Shown piece after piece: positions 34,616-47,300 of a stretch of DNA of 64,000 nucleotides. The number at the start of each line of letters is the position of its first letter. Within the stretch, counting starts at the first letter, position 1. The notes beneath the pieces were generated by a model, which saw only the letters and a list, made by a program, of their open reading frames with translations, had not been told where the DNA came from and did not search any database. A program made the position numbers and the translations under genes. The stretch comes from Puffinus mauretanicus (Eukaryota; Chordata; Aves; Procellariiformes; Procellariidae): the NCBI GenBank assembly GCA_023333565.1, contig JAJKFH010001164.1:62001-126000 (forward strand). The letters are read 5' to 3'.

Positions 34616-37600
34616 CTGCAGGGAAAGAAAAATGTAAAATAAATAGGGAATAATCAATAGAGTTAATAACATATTTTGTAAAATATTAAGATTCAATCAG
34701 CCAAATGTCTGCTCGACACAGGAGAATCATCATTTCTTTTTGCCACCAAGAACATTACAAAATCAAAGTAAATCCAAGAAAGGGACATTAACACCAAAAT
34801 TAGGTTATGTTGGGATTTACACCGCTTCAGTCCAAATATATGTGAAGCATTTGATGCTATTTCCTCCCAATTGACGTACAGTTTGAAAACAAAACAGGAA
34901 AGGTTCTTCCATTTTAAAGAAAAAAAAAAGCTTAAAAGCTTTTTGTAGGTACAATACTTAAAAGAGTGGAAGGAGTAGGCAGTAACACAACCTAGTTGAA
35001 CATTAGATGCAGTTCTCTGAGTCCCAGAAATTAAAAACAGTGGAGATTTTCTTCTAAAAACCATGTATTGACTAGCCTAGAGTATACGGAGAAAAATAGC
35101 TGAAAAATAATATCCCTTTTACTGCTAAATTAGTGCAGGTTTTTATATTGAGCCAAACACAGGGAAGTCTGATCACTTACCCCTGAACGATATGTATACA
35201 GCTGAGTGTTGATTTTCTCACTTGGTTTACCAGGAGGCTAAAACTAGCTTTTTTTGCCTTTTTCTTTTTGTGCAGAAAAAAAAGAGATGGGATCATGCAG
35301 AAGGGTAAAGCACCTTCTTCATTATTTAACCAGCCTCCTTAGGATGAGCACGTATTATCTCTGCCCTTTCTCATTGAAAGGTAAACCAGGGAGATGTCTC
35401 AAAGGCAAAAGTAAGACAGGATGCAAACTTCTCCCAAGCCCTCGCGGCGTCAGGATCCAGCCTTGGCAACCAGGGCATGTTCCAATGGCAGTGAAATACA
35501 ATGGCAGCAGGAGTTACTTTTTCAGTTTAATTTTTTACTGAAGGGGTATATTAAAAAACATAAAGCTACTGGTCTTCCTATGGCATCTCCCTGTACATAC
35601 AGTCTGTGGGCTGTTTCTCACTCCTTTCTATTCAGAACACCATCATTTCAAACAGTCATATGATAGCACTGGCACAGAAGCTGCCATTGCTGAGAAATAA
35701 TGTATATTTTCAGCCAACTTTTTATTGAAAGGTGGTAAAGTCAGATTTAATGGGGCACAAAATACATCATTCTCAGTTGTACCTCAAAGTAACCTCAATA
35801 TACGCTTTCAGGAAAGCATTTTTTTGTTGTTGTTGTGGTTCTCTTTCAAGTGTGGGAGGGATGTTCACAGCACCATAGGTAGATATTATCATTATGAGAA
35901 GCAGCTCTGCTACATCCTGCACATCATGCACAACAGAGCAATGACCTGTGCAGATCCCAAAAAAGGATATTTATTACAAGCGGTTCTACTGCTGTGAAAG
36001 AAAAATGCTCTCTCCCTTGTTTCTGCGCACTGAGGAGCCCAGTAACCTTTTGGAGATCACACCCCGTACTTAGCAATCTGTCTGATGAGTTTAGACCCTC
36101 TGTGAAAGTCAGGGCCAGGCCTGGGAGACAGTAGCATTCAGGGGACGTTGGAGGGATGAAGGTTCAGGTCCTGATGTAAAACCTCTAGGGCAAAAAGCTA
36201 AGAACGACTGCCTTGAGTGCAGCAAAGCTTTCTTCCCTAAATTCCCCACACATTGAAGGACCAACATTGCAATTTGTGGTCCATTCTTGTGAATGGAAAT
36301 GAAAACATGATCGGTCACAAAAACAGTAGTTGTTTGAAGGCTTCCCCCACACAAGAGGGGTGAGCACAGAAGAGGGACCTGGTCAGCATTTCTCCCACAG
36401 AGCATTTTCCCAAGAGACCTTGTCAATCCATCAGAAATGAACTATTTCTTGGAAGTGTTGTCATTGAAGTATTGTATCCTTCAGCACTTTAGTGGTTCTT
36501 TTCTCTCTTAATATATCAGTAATGTTGCATCTTTGCAATCTTTTCTTTCTTTGCCACAGAAGATTTGAATCCCAGTTGAATTCACGTCAGACATCTCTCT
36601 GCCAGAGATGTTTACTAACTGATTAATAGTAGCTCATCATTACTCTCAAAGACCCACAAAATAATTCAGTGGGAAGCCTTTTCAGCGACTGAATAACTGA
36701 ATAACTAACCTAAAAAAGCCTCTTGCTACAGCTGAACATATTTCATTTCTTTAGCTCTAACAGGTTTGCAGAAAACCCCTTGATGTGTCTCACCACCACC
36801 ACAATTGTTATGAAACAAAGCAAAACCAATTTTTTACACTTGATAATATACATTTATCTGATGATATTTACATCAACATATAAGTAATTTTATAGTCTAT
36901 AGAAAATCACAATGTTATAGTGAATTACACACAATACTATTGTGAATTATAGTGAATTTTAATTTTGCACCACTTTCTTTTTTTGGGTCTTTTATCAGTA
37001 GGAAGGATCTATTGTCATAGAAGCTTCCATTTGCTGTACAGTCCGTAGAAAATAAAGGTGCATGTCTCCCTCACTTAGTCTATGTGTATGAGAAAAGCTT
37101 AAACCAAACCCACCTGTGCCATTTAGTTGAGCACCGTCAGCCCTTCTCCAGCTGAGCTCCGGAATGGGCACGCCCGTTGTCCCACATCGGAGCAGCACGG
37201 TGCTGCCCAGGATGGTCTTTACTTTGGCTACGGATGTATGTACGACGGGGCTTTGACACTTCCTTAGCTCGACTTGGCTGAAGAAGACTCCTGCAAGGCT
37301 CCGGGGGGTGAAGCACTTCAGCCTGGGCTCAATGAATGCTATGTTAGGAGACTGGAAGTTCAGGAAATGGACCATTTCATACAGACTGCAGTCACATACC
37401 CAAGGATTGTCTTGCAAGCCTGTCAAAATAAACCAGACCACTAAGTCACTCCAACAGTACCTTTTTTTTCTGCCACTTTTGTTTCTATTTTTCAGCAGGA
37501 CAAACTGTGATAGGCTCCTAATCTGCCCTGGTAAGGACTGCCCGTGCATATGCAGGGTATGCGGGGTGGCTGGTGGTGTCCCGACAGCCCCCTGCTGTTG

Positions 37601-40600
37601 TTGGCTGAGGTTAATTGATCCCACAGTTTCCAGTTAGGAAAAGGGAAAAAATATGGCTTGCTGAGGTATCTCAAAATCTGGAGTTGAAATCATATTCTTT
37701 AAGTTCAAGGCAAGATTATTCATATCATGAAAACATCAGTATTTATGCACGTAAAGAAGCAAAGCAAGAAGTTATTATAACCACATTTAGTTCCAGGATG
37801 GAAAAAACAAGTAACCATGGGGGAGGGTTGATTTGTTTTGGGGTGTGGATTTTTTTGGTATGAGTCTCCTCCTTAGACAGGCTAGGAAATTCTTCTCACT
37901 GGACATTATTAAAATATTAGCCAGATTATCAGGCCAACTGTCAGGCCTGCAATAGGTGTAGGTGATCCTACTTGACTGTAAGAGTTCTCTTCCAGCCCTG
38001 TTATTCTAAGTTTTTTTCCTTATTTTAGTAATCAATCAGTTGTTTTTCCTGAAATGCTAATTTACACTTGATAAGATGAAAGAATTGTTTTAAGGAGTAA
38101 ATTTAAGAATATACATGTTATGGTATATAAAAGAACATAAATAGACAATAACTATATTAAGAACATACACATAGAAAGGGGTATATTGAAGAATACACTC
38201 CTGTTTCAGAGTCCTAGAATGTTTCTCTTTTTCTTTTTTCTTCTATCTCAGTGTGCGCTTATTGAACTCAAATTCTGAAAACAATGAGACATTACTCTAC
38301 TAAAAATAGACCTGTGAAGATGGTACTAAAAAAGCAAAATTGGAACTAGAGCAATCCAGGAACAGCAGTTGCTGCATTCTGATTAAATCTGTGTCATCCT
38401 TCTTACAAATATTCACATTCACCTGTCCTATGGACAGTTTATGGTCTCTAACGACTTTAGCTAGCAGAAGTGGCACCGGGGATATTTATACCATCGAACC
38501 CTAGGCACGTATTTGAAGCCTAAGCCAGGAAGACGGCGTCCCAAGCCTCCTGCCTGCCATGGCAACGAGCTCTGCTCCCTCCAAGGGGGCTTCACCTCCT
38601 CTTTTACGCAGGCAGCCCAAGGACGTGGCTTGGGGCTGGCAACTGCCTGAACGTGAAGAGTACTAATACTCTCTCGATTCCCAGCAGGAGGAACTCGCAG
38701 CTGCCCACCCTACGGTGCCCACTCTTGCTGGCCCCGGTGCGCTGCAGCGGTAGTCATGCAAGCAGTGGCTTTCCGGCAAGAACCAAGTTCTGACACAAGC
38801 ACAGAGGGTGCACCGCAAGGCTCCATGAGCATAATTTATGCTTGAATTTGCTAGAGTCAACAGAAACACAGGGTCGATCAAAAGCCCCTGAGGCTTCAAA
38901 TAAACTGTTTTTTTAAAGATTCTGCTGAAAAATCTCTTGCTGAGACCATTGCATACCATCCTCCCTGGGCTTGGAAGTGTCTGAAAAGTCTGAAAGGGGT
39001 GGGCCTTGGCAGGAGGGCACTTCTTATAAATTAATACACTGGTGTTAAGGGGACTAAATAAAGAATGAAAGTTCAGCTTGGCTTTGTTGTTTTACGGCAT
39101 TTTTGCTAGAAGCTTACTTCTGACTTCATGTACTAGATAACAATTTATTCCAGATTCCCCGGCAGGTGCTCCAGCCCCAGCTGATGCCGCAGCAGCCCAA
39201 AGCCCCAGGGAGCCCTCTGCTGCCCTGCATGGCACAGTCCTGTGGGCTCAGGCGGGCAATCCTCATGGGCAAAATCTTGCAGCGTTGGCACAGACTATCA
39301 GCCAGCAAGCTACTGGAAGTACTTCTTCTTGAAGTAGTCTACAAGCAAGGGCTCCGAAGAGGAGTCACAATGATGCGCTGTAGACAAAGGAAGGGACTGG
39401 CTGACTATTATTCATGGATTGTTTTATGCCTCTATGAGAAACACTCATGGGCAGAGTGAAACGGAAACGTGCAGCTGTGTTCTCCCATTCTGCTCCTGCA
39501 AGGGACGTGCGTTTCAAACACCTGGTCCCTATGGGTGTCAGCAGGATAGGACATAAGATTCGGACTGTCTATACATTACCATATTAATATTAGCATTATA
39601 CTCATTTGCCTACATGAATTTTTTAGGATCCTGGCACAAGCAGCCTGTGCGCACCTGGCTACATAAACGCTCAGCTTGGCCACGAGCATCAAGGCATGAT
39701 CTGTTCTTCTCGACAAAATGATGTTCTAATCTATATTGAATGGGATAACATTTTTACAAGTAACTTGACTCTAAAAAATAAATAAAGAGAAGAGTATGAT
39801 CTAGGCAGTATCTTATCATGCCACAAATGAAATGGGCAATCCCAAACAGCTAGCTTTGGCTTAAAGAACTTGATACCGCATCTAGCAAAACGAGAGGATG
39901 AAACACCTGCTCCTGACCTGATGCTAATGAAACCTTAAACAACATCTGCTAAGGATACTAAAAGCTTTGTAGGTGGCAGTTTGAATCTTTTTAAAATCTT
40001 GTGTCTCTTTCCACTGCAATCTGGTTTTAAAAACTTTAAACCCCCCCCCCAAATTTATCCAGAGAACAAAGAGCAGCGGGTACTTTCCAGAGTGAGAGAA
40101 AACTTGCAATGTCTCTGACGAGATTATCAGCAAGTGCCTGAACTCACATCCGTGGCTGTAGAGGCAGTACTCACAGAGGCACACACCCCAAGATCAAACA
40201 CAGCCAGTGGAGCTGGGTCAGCTCATAGCAAGTGAAGACAGCAGATGGCAACAACTCCGAACCATCATCAACCTGCCGTGGATTTGAACCAGTGCACGAT
40301 GGTTAAAAGGCTGAATAGTAATCCCCTGAACTAGTAAATGTGCTCGAAACCTCATTTGGGGATACTGCAACTGAGAGGATTCAAGACAGTCATCTTTAAT
40401 ATGCCCTCTGACACAAAAACGGACAATTGTCCCAAAGCCATACTTCTGAGGAGCTCAGACTTGTCACCAAAAAGTGGATTCTTGTAACTTTATAGCTGTC
40501 CTTGAAGGCAACACTGTCTTGGTGGCTTTGGGGAGACTAGGGTTTAATTCTGTGTGAACAGATAAACAAGGCTCTGGAAAGAGACAAACTGGCAGTCCTG

Positions 40601-43600
40601 ACCCAGATTTTATGCTCAGTGATGGTTTTATTCCTCTTTAATTTGAACATAATAAATATCCATCTTTTTATTTAATGTTGCCTAAAATGGATCGATTCCA
40701 TAGTAACTGTTATTAGAAAAGAGCACATGAATGATGTGGAGCTCTAATCATATTTGTATTCCTGTCAAAAATGGCAGTGTCAATAAATAAAAAGGGCTTG
40801 AGCAAGAGCCACCAATTTTGTGTTACAAAGATTCAAGCAAGTGATGAAGTTTATGGTGTAATAAGCCAGGCGTGGGGAGCCTGAAGTGAGTTTTTTAACA
40901 TGTAAATGAATTTGCACACTTTATATGGGGTATTAAATTAGCAGTATACTTGCTGGGGTAACCACAGTGGGTGAAAATGCTGCAGTAAGATGCAGAGCTC
41001 TTGACATTTGTGCCCCCTGCAAAATGACAGGCGCTTCTCTTACCTAGGATGATCTTGGAGTTATCATTGGGGAAGTAAGGGACAGCTTGGAGGCTGGCCC
41101 AGGTGGCAATAAGAGCCTGAGGAAGAGTCATCAGCTTATTGCTAGACAGGTCCAGGTATGTGATATTCCTGACATAACGAGCAGCATCTGGAGGGATTGA
41201 GGTAAGTTCGTTGTTGTGTAAATCCAGAAGCCTTAGCTGTGGCATGTCAGCTAGGGTTTCCCAGGGGAATGATATTAAGTCGTTCCCATCCAGCCTCAGC
41301 TCCTGCAAGCGACGGAGGCCCTTGAAGGTGATCCCGCTGAGGCTGGCCAGGGAGTTATATGGCATCCAGAGGTACTCCAGGTTGTGGAGTGCGTGGAAAG
41401 CCTCTCCCGGCACTCTGCGGATGGCTGTCTTTTCTATCCGAAGCTTGGATGTATCTACGGGGATGTTGACAGGGGTGAGGGTCATCTCCGGGTCATTACA
41501 CAGCACTGTCCTGGTGGGGAAACAAAACCACAGATGTGACTTTCTTGTATTTTGAAAATGTTTTGAAACTCTATTTTAATGCAAGATTTTGATCTGCCTT
41601 TCTTTTTTCTTCTTGTCATTTCTTACTTGCTGCTGCTGTCTACATCATCACCATAAGTACATCAACTTGCAGTAATTAATTCATATATACTTTTTGACTG
41701 CAAAGATTGCAGTGTTGTGCCTCTCCTGGAGTGGTGTGAGTCTGAGTCTGGCCTGTATAGTGTTCCTGCTTTTTTTCTTTCTTTCACTTTTTTTTAGAGT
41801 CCTTATGATAAACAGTAGTGACAGCATGCATGCGCAACAGAGGATTCTAGTGCATGTTAAAACAAAAGAATCCATAAATTGAACAATAAAAGACATAGGA
41901 AAAGAAGCCTTACTGACCTGTGGGATGGCAGGAAGTAATACAGCTTAAATACAGCACAGGATCTTTGGTTTGTGAAATGAGGATAAGAAAGTCAGCTAAC
42001 AACTCACTGGAAATACACTACAGCAAGCTCTGCTTTACTATGAAATAGTCTGAAAGGTGTGTACAGATAGTAGCAGTCACTGCACTGCAGGCATGTACAG
42101 TTATGAGAGTGAAAGTGCAGAAAATTAACTCTTTGGAAAATACTATACTAAAAGCAAGGCAGATTTATGTGTCTTAATCATTCCTTCCCATTTCTAATCT
42201 CTAGAGGTCAAATCATGAAAACCCTATGCTGAATTTCACAGCCTTCGTACAAAAAATTGTGACTTTGACTTTGCCAAGATGTGGGATTGTAGATAGCTAT
42301 GAGGAATGAAGGGAGGCAAAACAGGTCTCTCAGACTGCACTTTAATTTGCCTATCAGCAAGGAGAGAAAGGCAAGTTCTTAACAAAATACAAAGCCACCT
42401 TGCAAAAGGTAACAGGTTAGATAGGCATGTCCCACTCCACATGCTAAACAAGATGCCGCAAGAAATGTAATGTGATCAGTCAAGTAACATTTTCTTATCA
42501 CGCTGCCTGGCTGATAAACAGAATACTACAAAGCTGCCAAAACCAGATTGGTTTTGGCTGAAAGCAATTATTCCTCTACTATCAACAAAAACAAATAACA
42601 TCGCTGAACTGCTCATGCAGTTTCCCGGAGTTAAATGTTACTTGAGCCTACAGTTAAATTGTTAATTTATAATCAAAGCACAGTACGTTACTCTCATCCA
42701 GCACTTTTATTGTGGCATTAAATCCTGCCCGCCCTCAGCGGAAAGTTGAGATTTTGAGGAAGAGAAAAATCTATCAAATAAGAAAAATCCAGAAATCCTC
42801 TTTCAATAAAACATTTTTTTTTGTGCAGGCATGACACAAAATGTTTGATAACAGAGACTCTACGGCAGTAAAACAGTGTGCTTCTCATAGTGCCCCTAAA
42901 CTATGTCAGTGAGCACTAAACATTTAATCTATGGGATAATCTCCTTCTACTAGTGAGAAATATGAATCATAATGCAGAAAAAAAGGTGACATGATGCTCC
43001 TTAAGGGACTAATGGATATTTTCTTTATTATGTATCTTACCAAAACACACTACAGCTTTTTCCAGTCACTGAGAGGAAATTCCCCTGGGAACTGTGACAT
43101 TTATGGAGCAATAATTGGGTCTCCTGCTATTGCACTCTCTTTTAACAATTGCAAACTACTTGTGTCTCTACCACGCTTCTTACTGGGAAGGTTTCTGGTA
43201 TTAAATCTATAGCACCATAAAAGAGATAAGCAAGTACATCTATTTCATGGGGATCCAAAATATAGGGGACAGCCTTTCATTTCAGTACTGTGGTCTTGTC
43301 TCGAAAAAATTTCTTCCAAAGGATTTTGCAAATACTGTATCTCTATCACAAAACCTCCTCTACTGTGAACCACATCTCATAAAAATGTAGCATGTATTTC
43401 ATTAAGTCAGATCATTACTTTGAGATTATCCTTCAGAAAGACTTTTTTATTACAGTCCTCCAGAGAAATGTCTGTACAATGGCGTTGCATTCAAAAATGG
43501 ATGTCCTTCTGGTCTTGTCTTTTTTTTTTAACTGAAAGTTTCCAGTCTGAGAATTATCTTTTTTTATTTTTATTATTATTATTATTATTATTATCTATTT

Positions 43601-44202
43601 TTTTGGTTCATTCTCATCTAGAGTCTATCGCTTTGCCTAGAATCTCCAACTGAAGGATTTTTTAAGTAAATGGAATTGCAGTTTTTGGTACCACAACATA
43701 AACCAAATCTAGTTACACTTCAGAAAAAAACCAGCAGAGCAGAATAAAGCCTTTTAAAACTAACATTTTAAGCATAAAGGTAAAAAAAAGAAAATGTTGC
43801 TTAAATTTTATTCCCTTTTTGCCATTGCATCAGCGGTAATTATGTCACTTCTGTTCTCACAGAGGAGATGCCCAAACGCTTTCTCTGAAATCAGCTTACT
43901 GTGTTTTCAGAAGCTAATCCTCTGCAAATAAAGCTAGAGCGCAAAACGACTGGAAAAATAATGGACACGAAGTCTGGACGCAATATTTTCTCCTCCGAGC
44001 ATCCTTACAGAGGAGAAGAAATAAAATCCCCGACACCCAGAGAAAGAGCGGCAACCCCCCTGGGGAGAGCATCGGCATACCTGGCTTTCATCCCTTCGCT
44101 GAGGCTGTGGAAGGCGCAGCTGCACTGCGATGGGCAGGAGCCGCCCGCCCGTGGCAGCCCTCCGAGCGTTAAGCAGCAGAGAAAACTCACCACGATCCAC
44201 AT
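33630..44202 (-). CDS. LRIT1: LRIT1, leucine-rich repeat, Ig-like and transmembrane domains 1 (PAL)
   Basis: This is a complete four-exon gene: 44202-44081, 41510-41044, 37419-37114 and 34615-33630, minus strand, 1881 nt, 626 aa plus stop (human about 623). Phases 2, 1, 1 agree at each join. Domains: signal peptide (1 to about 22), N-cap CPSQCSC (23-29), LRRs in exon 2, and C-cap NPWVCDC and Ig start in exon 3. In exon 4 come the Ig end (DSGEYIC), FN3 about 428-517, and a transmembrane helix about 527-549 (LINVVVISVACVIAVPLTLV). A cytoplasmic tail follows, with the family motif LLSARSSVDSEA and C-terminus NEYFC. Family knowledge: LRIT1 is a photoreceptor-specific synaptic protein that tunes cone-to-bipolar transmission. 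The paralogue LRIT2 lies directly downstream in the same orientation. Confidence 0.96.
34616..37113 (-). other. LRIT1: LRIT1 intron 3
   Basis: This 2.5-kb intron has no recognisable coding exon or mobile element. Short T-rich or A-rich runs only. Confidence 0.8.
37114..37419 (-). CDS. LRIT1: LRIT1 exon 3, LRR C-cap and Ig domain start
   Basis: The exon has 306 nt, follows acceptor ttttgacag and ends at ACAG|GTGGGT. It encodes GLQDNPWVCDCSLYEMVHFL and the remaining C-cap cysteines (RLKCFTPRSL, VELRKCQSP). The first Ig strand follows (TVLLRCGTTGVPIPELSWRR), then NGT before the splice. The open frame continuing upstream to 37624 reads into the intron. Confidence 0.95.
37420..41043 (-). other. 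LRIT1: LRIT1 intron 2, with a possible old CR1 tail
   Basis: This 3.6-kb intron has no coding exon that I recognise. Around 37920-38010 the sequence resembles a degraded CR1 LINE 3' end (listed separately). Confidence 0.75.
37920..38010 (+). mobile_element. Possible degraded CR1 LINE 3' end
   Basis: The stretch ggtgatcctacttgactg, followed by cagccctgttattctaag, resembles the CR1 tail order: a ggatgatcct-like motif, then tcttccaaccct, then attctatg. It is heavily diverged. Compare the better preserved copy at 50990-51116. Confidence 0.35.
41044..41510 (-). CDS. LRIT1: LRIT1 exon 2, leucine-rich repeats
   Basis: The exon has 467 nt between acceptor tccccaccag and donor CTAG|GTAAGA. It encodes TVLCNDPEMTLTPVNIPVDT, then LRRs: LEYLWMPYNSL, LQELRLDGNDL, LRLLDLHNNEL and [11 protein letters not shown]. 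It ends in AVPYFPNDNSKIIL plus the first base of a Gly codon. The sequence is close to LRIT1 of other vertebrates (AIRRVPGEAF motif). Confidence 0.96.
41511..44080 (-). other. LRIT1: LRIT1 intron 1, with (TTA)n microsatellite
   Basis: This 2.6-kb intron contains a pure (tta)n run at about 43568-43594. I see nothing coding in it. Confidence 0.8.
43568..43594. repeat. (TTA)n microsatellite
   Basis: About nine uninterrupted tta units in LRIT1 intron 1. Confidence 0.92.
44081..44202 (-). CDS. LRIT1: LRIT1 exon 1, signal peptide and LRR N-cap
   Basis: The ATG at 44202-44200 starts MWIVVSFLCCLTLGGLPRAG, a signal peptide, followed by SCPSQCSC, the LRR N-cap. The donor is CCAG|GTATG at 44081/44080. 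The exon has 122 nt, ending two bases into an Arg codon completed in exon 2. Two more upstream in-frame codons could act as starts (44235), but MWIV directly precedes the hydrophobic core and matches the family N-terminus. Confidence 0.92.
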
Positions 44203-44367
44203 GGCTACCTGTGCATGGGAAGGACACCTGGGCACTAGACAACGTGGAGGGTTTCGCCTATTGTTTTATCCATTGACTGGTCACATCTTGTTAACTCCCT
44301 TTCGTTTTCAGCCGCACTGTGATCCTCCAGCCCTCGCTGAGTCCATCAGATAAAAAAGGATAGGCAG

Positions 44368-44373
44368 GGATTA
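44368..44373 (-). promoter_or_regulatory. CRX/OTX-type homeodomain site upstream of LRIT1
   Basis: GGATTA on the plus strand is TAATCC on the minus strand, the CRX/OTX2 core, 166 bp upstream of the LRIT1 start codon. CRX drives photoreceptor genes, so the position suits LRIT1. A 6-bp match is common by chance. Confidence 0.3.
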
Positions 44374-47300
44374 AGGATGGGGACTTGAGTTATTTTCATG
44401 AAGGTGCTTATTGCTTCCTGGAACCATACTGACAGCGTTTCTTCTCTCAGGGAGCTCCATCAAAACACCCTCCTCGGGCAATCTGTGGCTCTTGTGCAAG
44501 AAAAAAGCAAACATACTTTTTGGGGACCTGCATCACAGGCAAGATAACTGTTATCCGACCAGGAATTAGCAATAATTTACTTCCTCACAGGGAATTGGGA
44601 ATATTTAAAAACAGTTTCTTGTGCTAATGGAACGTAAAACTCCTACAGAAGAATATTAAAAATATATAGTGATACTATTAAAAGTATCATGCCTTGATAT
44701 TAATAAACAATGAATAACCCAGCAAATATGCACATATTTCAGTTTATATCAGGGCTCAGCACACACCTGCAGTACTGAGCACTATGCTCAGACTTGCTGA
44801 TACAGCAAAGCCCAGATGAGGAACCATTTTTGGGAGTGCCACCTGATACAGGGCCGTGGGACAGCTTCAGAAATGCTAAGAAAAGCTCAGTTTTGTCTTA
44901 AGGACAGCCCAGGACCGAATGTCAAATTATATTTGTCCACTCCCCTTGAAGACAGTTGTTTCCCATCTACTAGCAAAGGCAGACATAATTGCAAAGCTAA
45001 TGGAGACCACACATGTTTTTAGCAGCCTTCATCTGACTCCAAAGAACACATACATGTGAGAAAAGTAGAGCCCAAATATGCACAAACTTAAAGCTTAAGA
45101 AGCTGCTACTTGAGACGGGAGCAGAATTCTATTCATACTAGCAAGGACATCTCATGTATATGAAGACTATTATTTTCTGTTGAGTGTGAAAGTACATAAA
45201 TCACTCACACCACAAATGTGCAACACACCCTTAAAGGCAAAAAGCTTTGGAGAAACTAATAGATGACTACTTTCAACCTGATCAGATTGCAACTTCCCCA
45301 GTTCCCAGCCATACTGCACTATAGCTTTCGCAGAAAAATTGACCCCTGTGTCAGACACAAAACAGAAAACTCAAGTTAGAAGTTAACAGAAATGAGGAGT
45401 AACTGAATGGAGCTGACCAGCCAGCAATAAAGCACTAACCAGACACTACTCTTCAGAGATGCTTTAGAAAAATATTTCTCTTCCAGTTCTGGAGCTCAGG
45501 AAAGCCTCAGTGCCCAGCAGTGTTACAGGGGAGAGTCCCAGATGCCTCACTCCAGTGTAAAACATGAGCAATTCCACTAAAATCCTGGACCTTGTTGACT
45601 CAATAGGAACTCTGCCATCTGCTTCACTCAAAGAAATGGGAGTGTGGGATCAAATGTGGCTGACTGAGGCAGAAACCACCGGGCATCCTGTTGGCCTTTC
45701 AGCACCGGTCACTTCCCAGCTTCCCTTTTCTTTACCTAAGGTCAGAGAAGAAAGGGAAAGGAATTACAACCACAAAGATTTCTCTAAAAATTAGGTTTTC
45801 TTGGCTCTTAATTATAGTCATGTTGATCAGAAAAAGTGCCCATTGCAGTCTCTTTTGTCAGTGTTTGAAGACGCCACGGCTCTTCTGTCCACCTCTTGTA
45901 GATAACCATTTAAATTCAGATTTCCCTAGGAGAGAACCACAGCTCTGCACCTTTTCAAAAGCCTGATTGTATCTACAGCTGCCCTTCTGCAGAGATGCAT
46001 AGAAGAATTAAATCATATGAACTGCCGTAAAGCCAAGGAAGAAATACGAACATTCTAGCCCAAAAGACATTTTGGAGGTTAGAAGAAAAGATTTTAAAAA
46101 GCAAACAAACAAAAAAAAAAACCACCACAGACTACTCAACATGCAAAGCTTCCACCTGAGAGTGCTATAGGAGATAGACTTGTTTTGAAGAGCTGCTGTG
46201 GATGTTACTCCTCAAAACTCAAAATCTCTTCCATGCTCGTGCAGCCATCTCAAAGCCCTAGCAAAAGACTAGTCCAAGGTAGCTGTCAAGATGGACAGGA
46301 TGTTCCAAAATAAGCGTAACATGGGCAGCTTGAGTTGCCTGTTGCTGAAGCTGGTCTCTTTTCCTGTTGGCAACAGAGGGAATTAAGGGAGCCCAGTTCC
46401 CCAGCTAAGCTGGATGCAGAAGGCTACATGGTGTAACTACCCTCACGTCTCCACTGCTTCCCTACTGCCCCTGCTCTCCTGCCCGGGCTGAGGATCCACC
46501 TGTGCAAGGAGGATCCCTATGGGATAAACTGGCTGAAGTAGCTCCAGCTCCAGAGCTCACATCCCACCTCTCCTTTCCCAATACTCCTGCCTGTTGCAGA
46601 CCTGTTGATTTTGCTTTTCCTTTCAAATATTTAATCAGACATTACCAGTCAGAAGTGCAGCAGTAACATACCTATTCCTACGTACGAACTACCTGAAGGT
46701 TAATGAGTATGTTACAGCAACAGTATAAGGCATTGTTCCTAACAAAGATTGCTTACCAGGATTTCTGACGTAGAGCTGTTTTCATGCAGAATTCATCCTG
46801 TGTTCTTCAGCAGAATGAAATTACACTGACAATTTTTCAATAATTCTGGGTAATGAACTCTCAGAGTTTCAAGGTAATCTAGATGTGGTTTGAGGCTAAC
46901 AATTAAACAGACATTTTATGGTGCCATAGTTTCACATAAGCTTGTTTCACAAGTAACTCCGATAATTAATTAAGGCTTGTAGAAATCACTTACTGAGAGG
47001 ATGGCCCAAAGGATTCTTTTTCCCCATGCTATTTTCACATTCTACATTTACTGTTGTTCAAAGAGAAGTTCAAGTATCTCATTATTTATTTCTGAAAAGA
47101 TGAGAACATGATGCAGTGCTGCTCATTAAATATCCATAGTTGTTCTCTCATCGACTTCTATTAGGTCCCATTTCGAGATTTAATGATTTCTCAGTTCCCT
47201 TAATGATCTCCAAGCTAAGACCAAGCTCATCGGTTTTTTTAGTGCACTCATTGGTCAACTTGCCTTGCTGCCCACACTCTGCCTCAGCTCAATACTCGCA

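Noticed and set aside
37420..37624. N-terminal extension of the LRIT1 exon 3 frame
   Set aside because: The frame crosses a good acceptor (ttttgacag) into intronic sequence. The family sequence begins at GLQDNPW.
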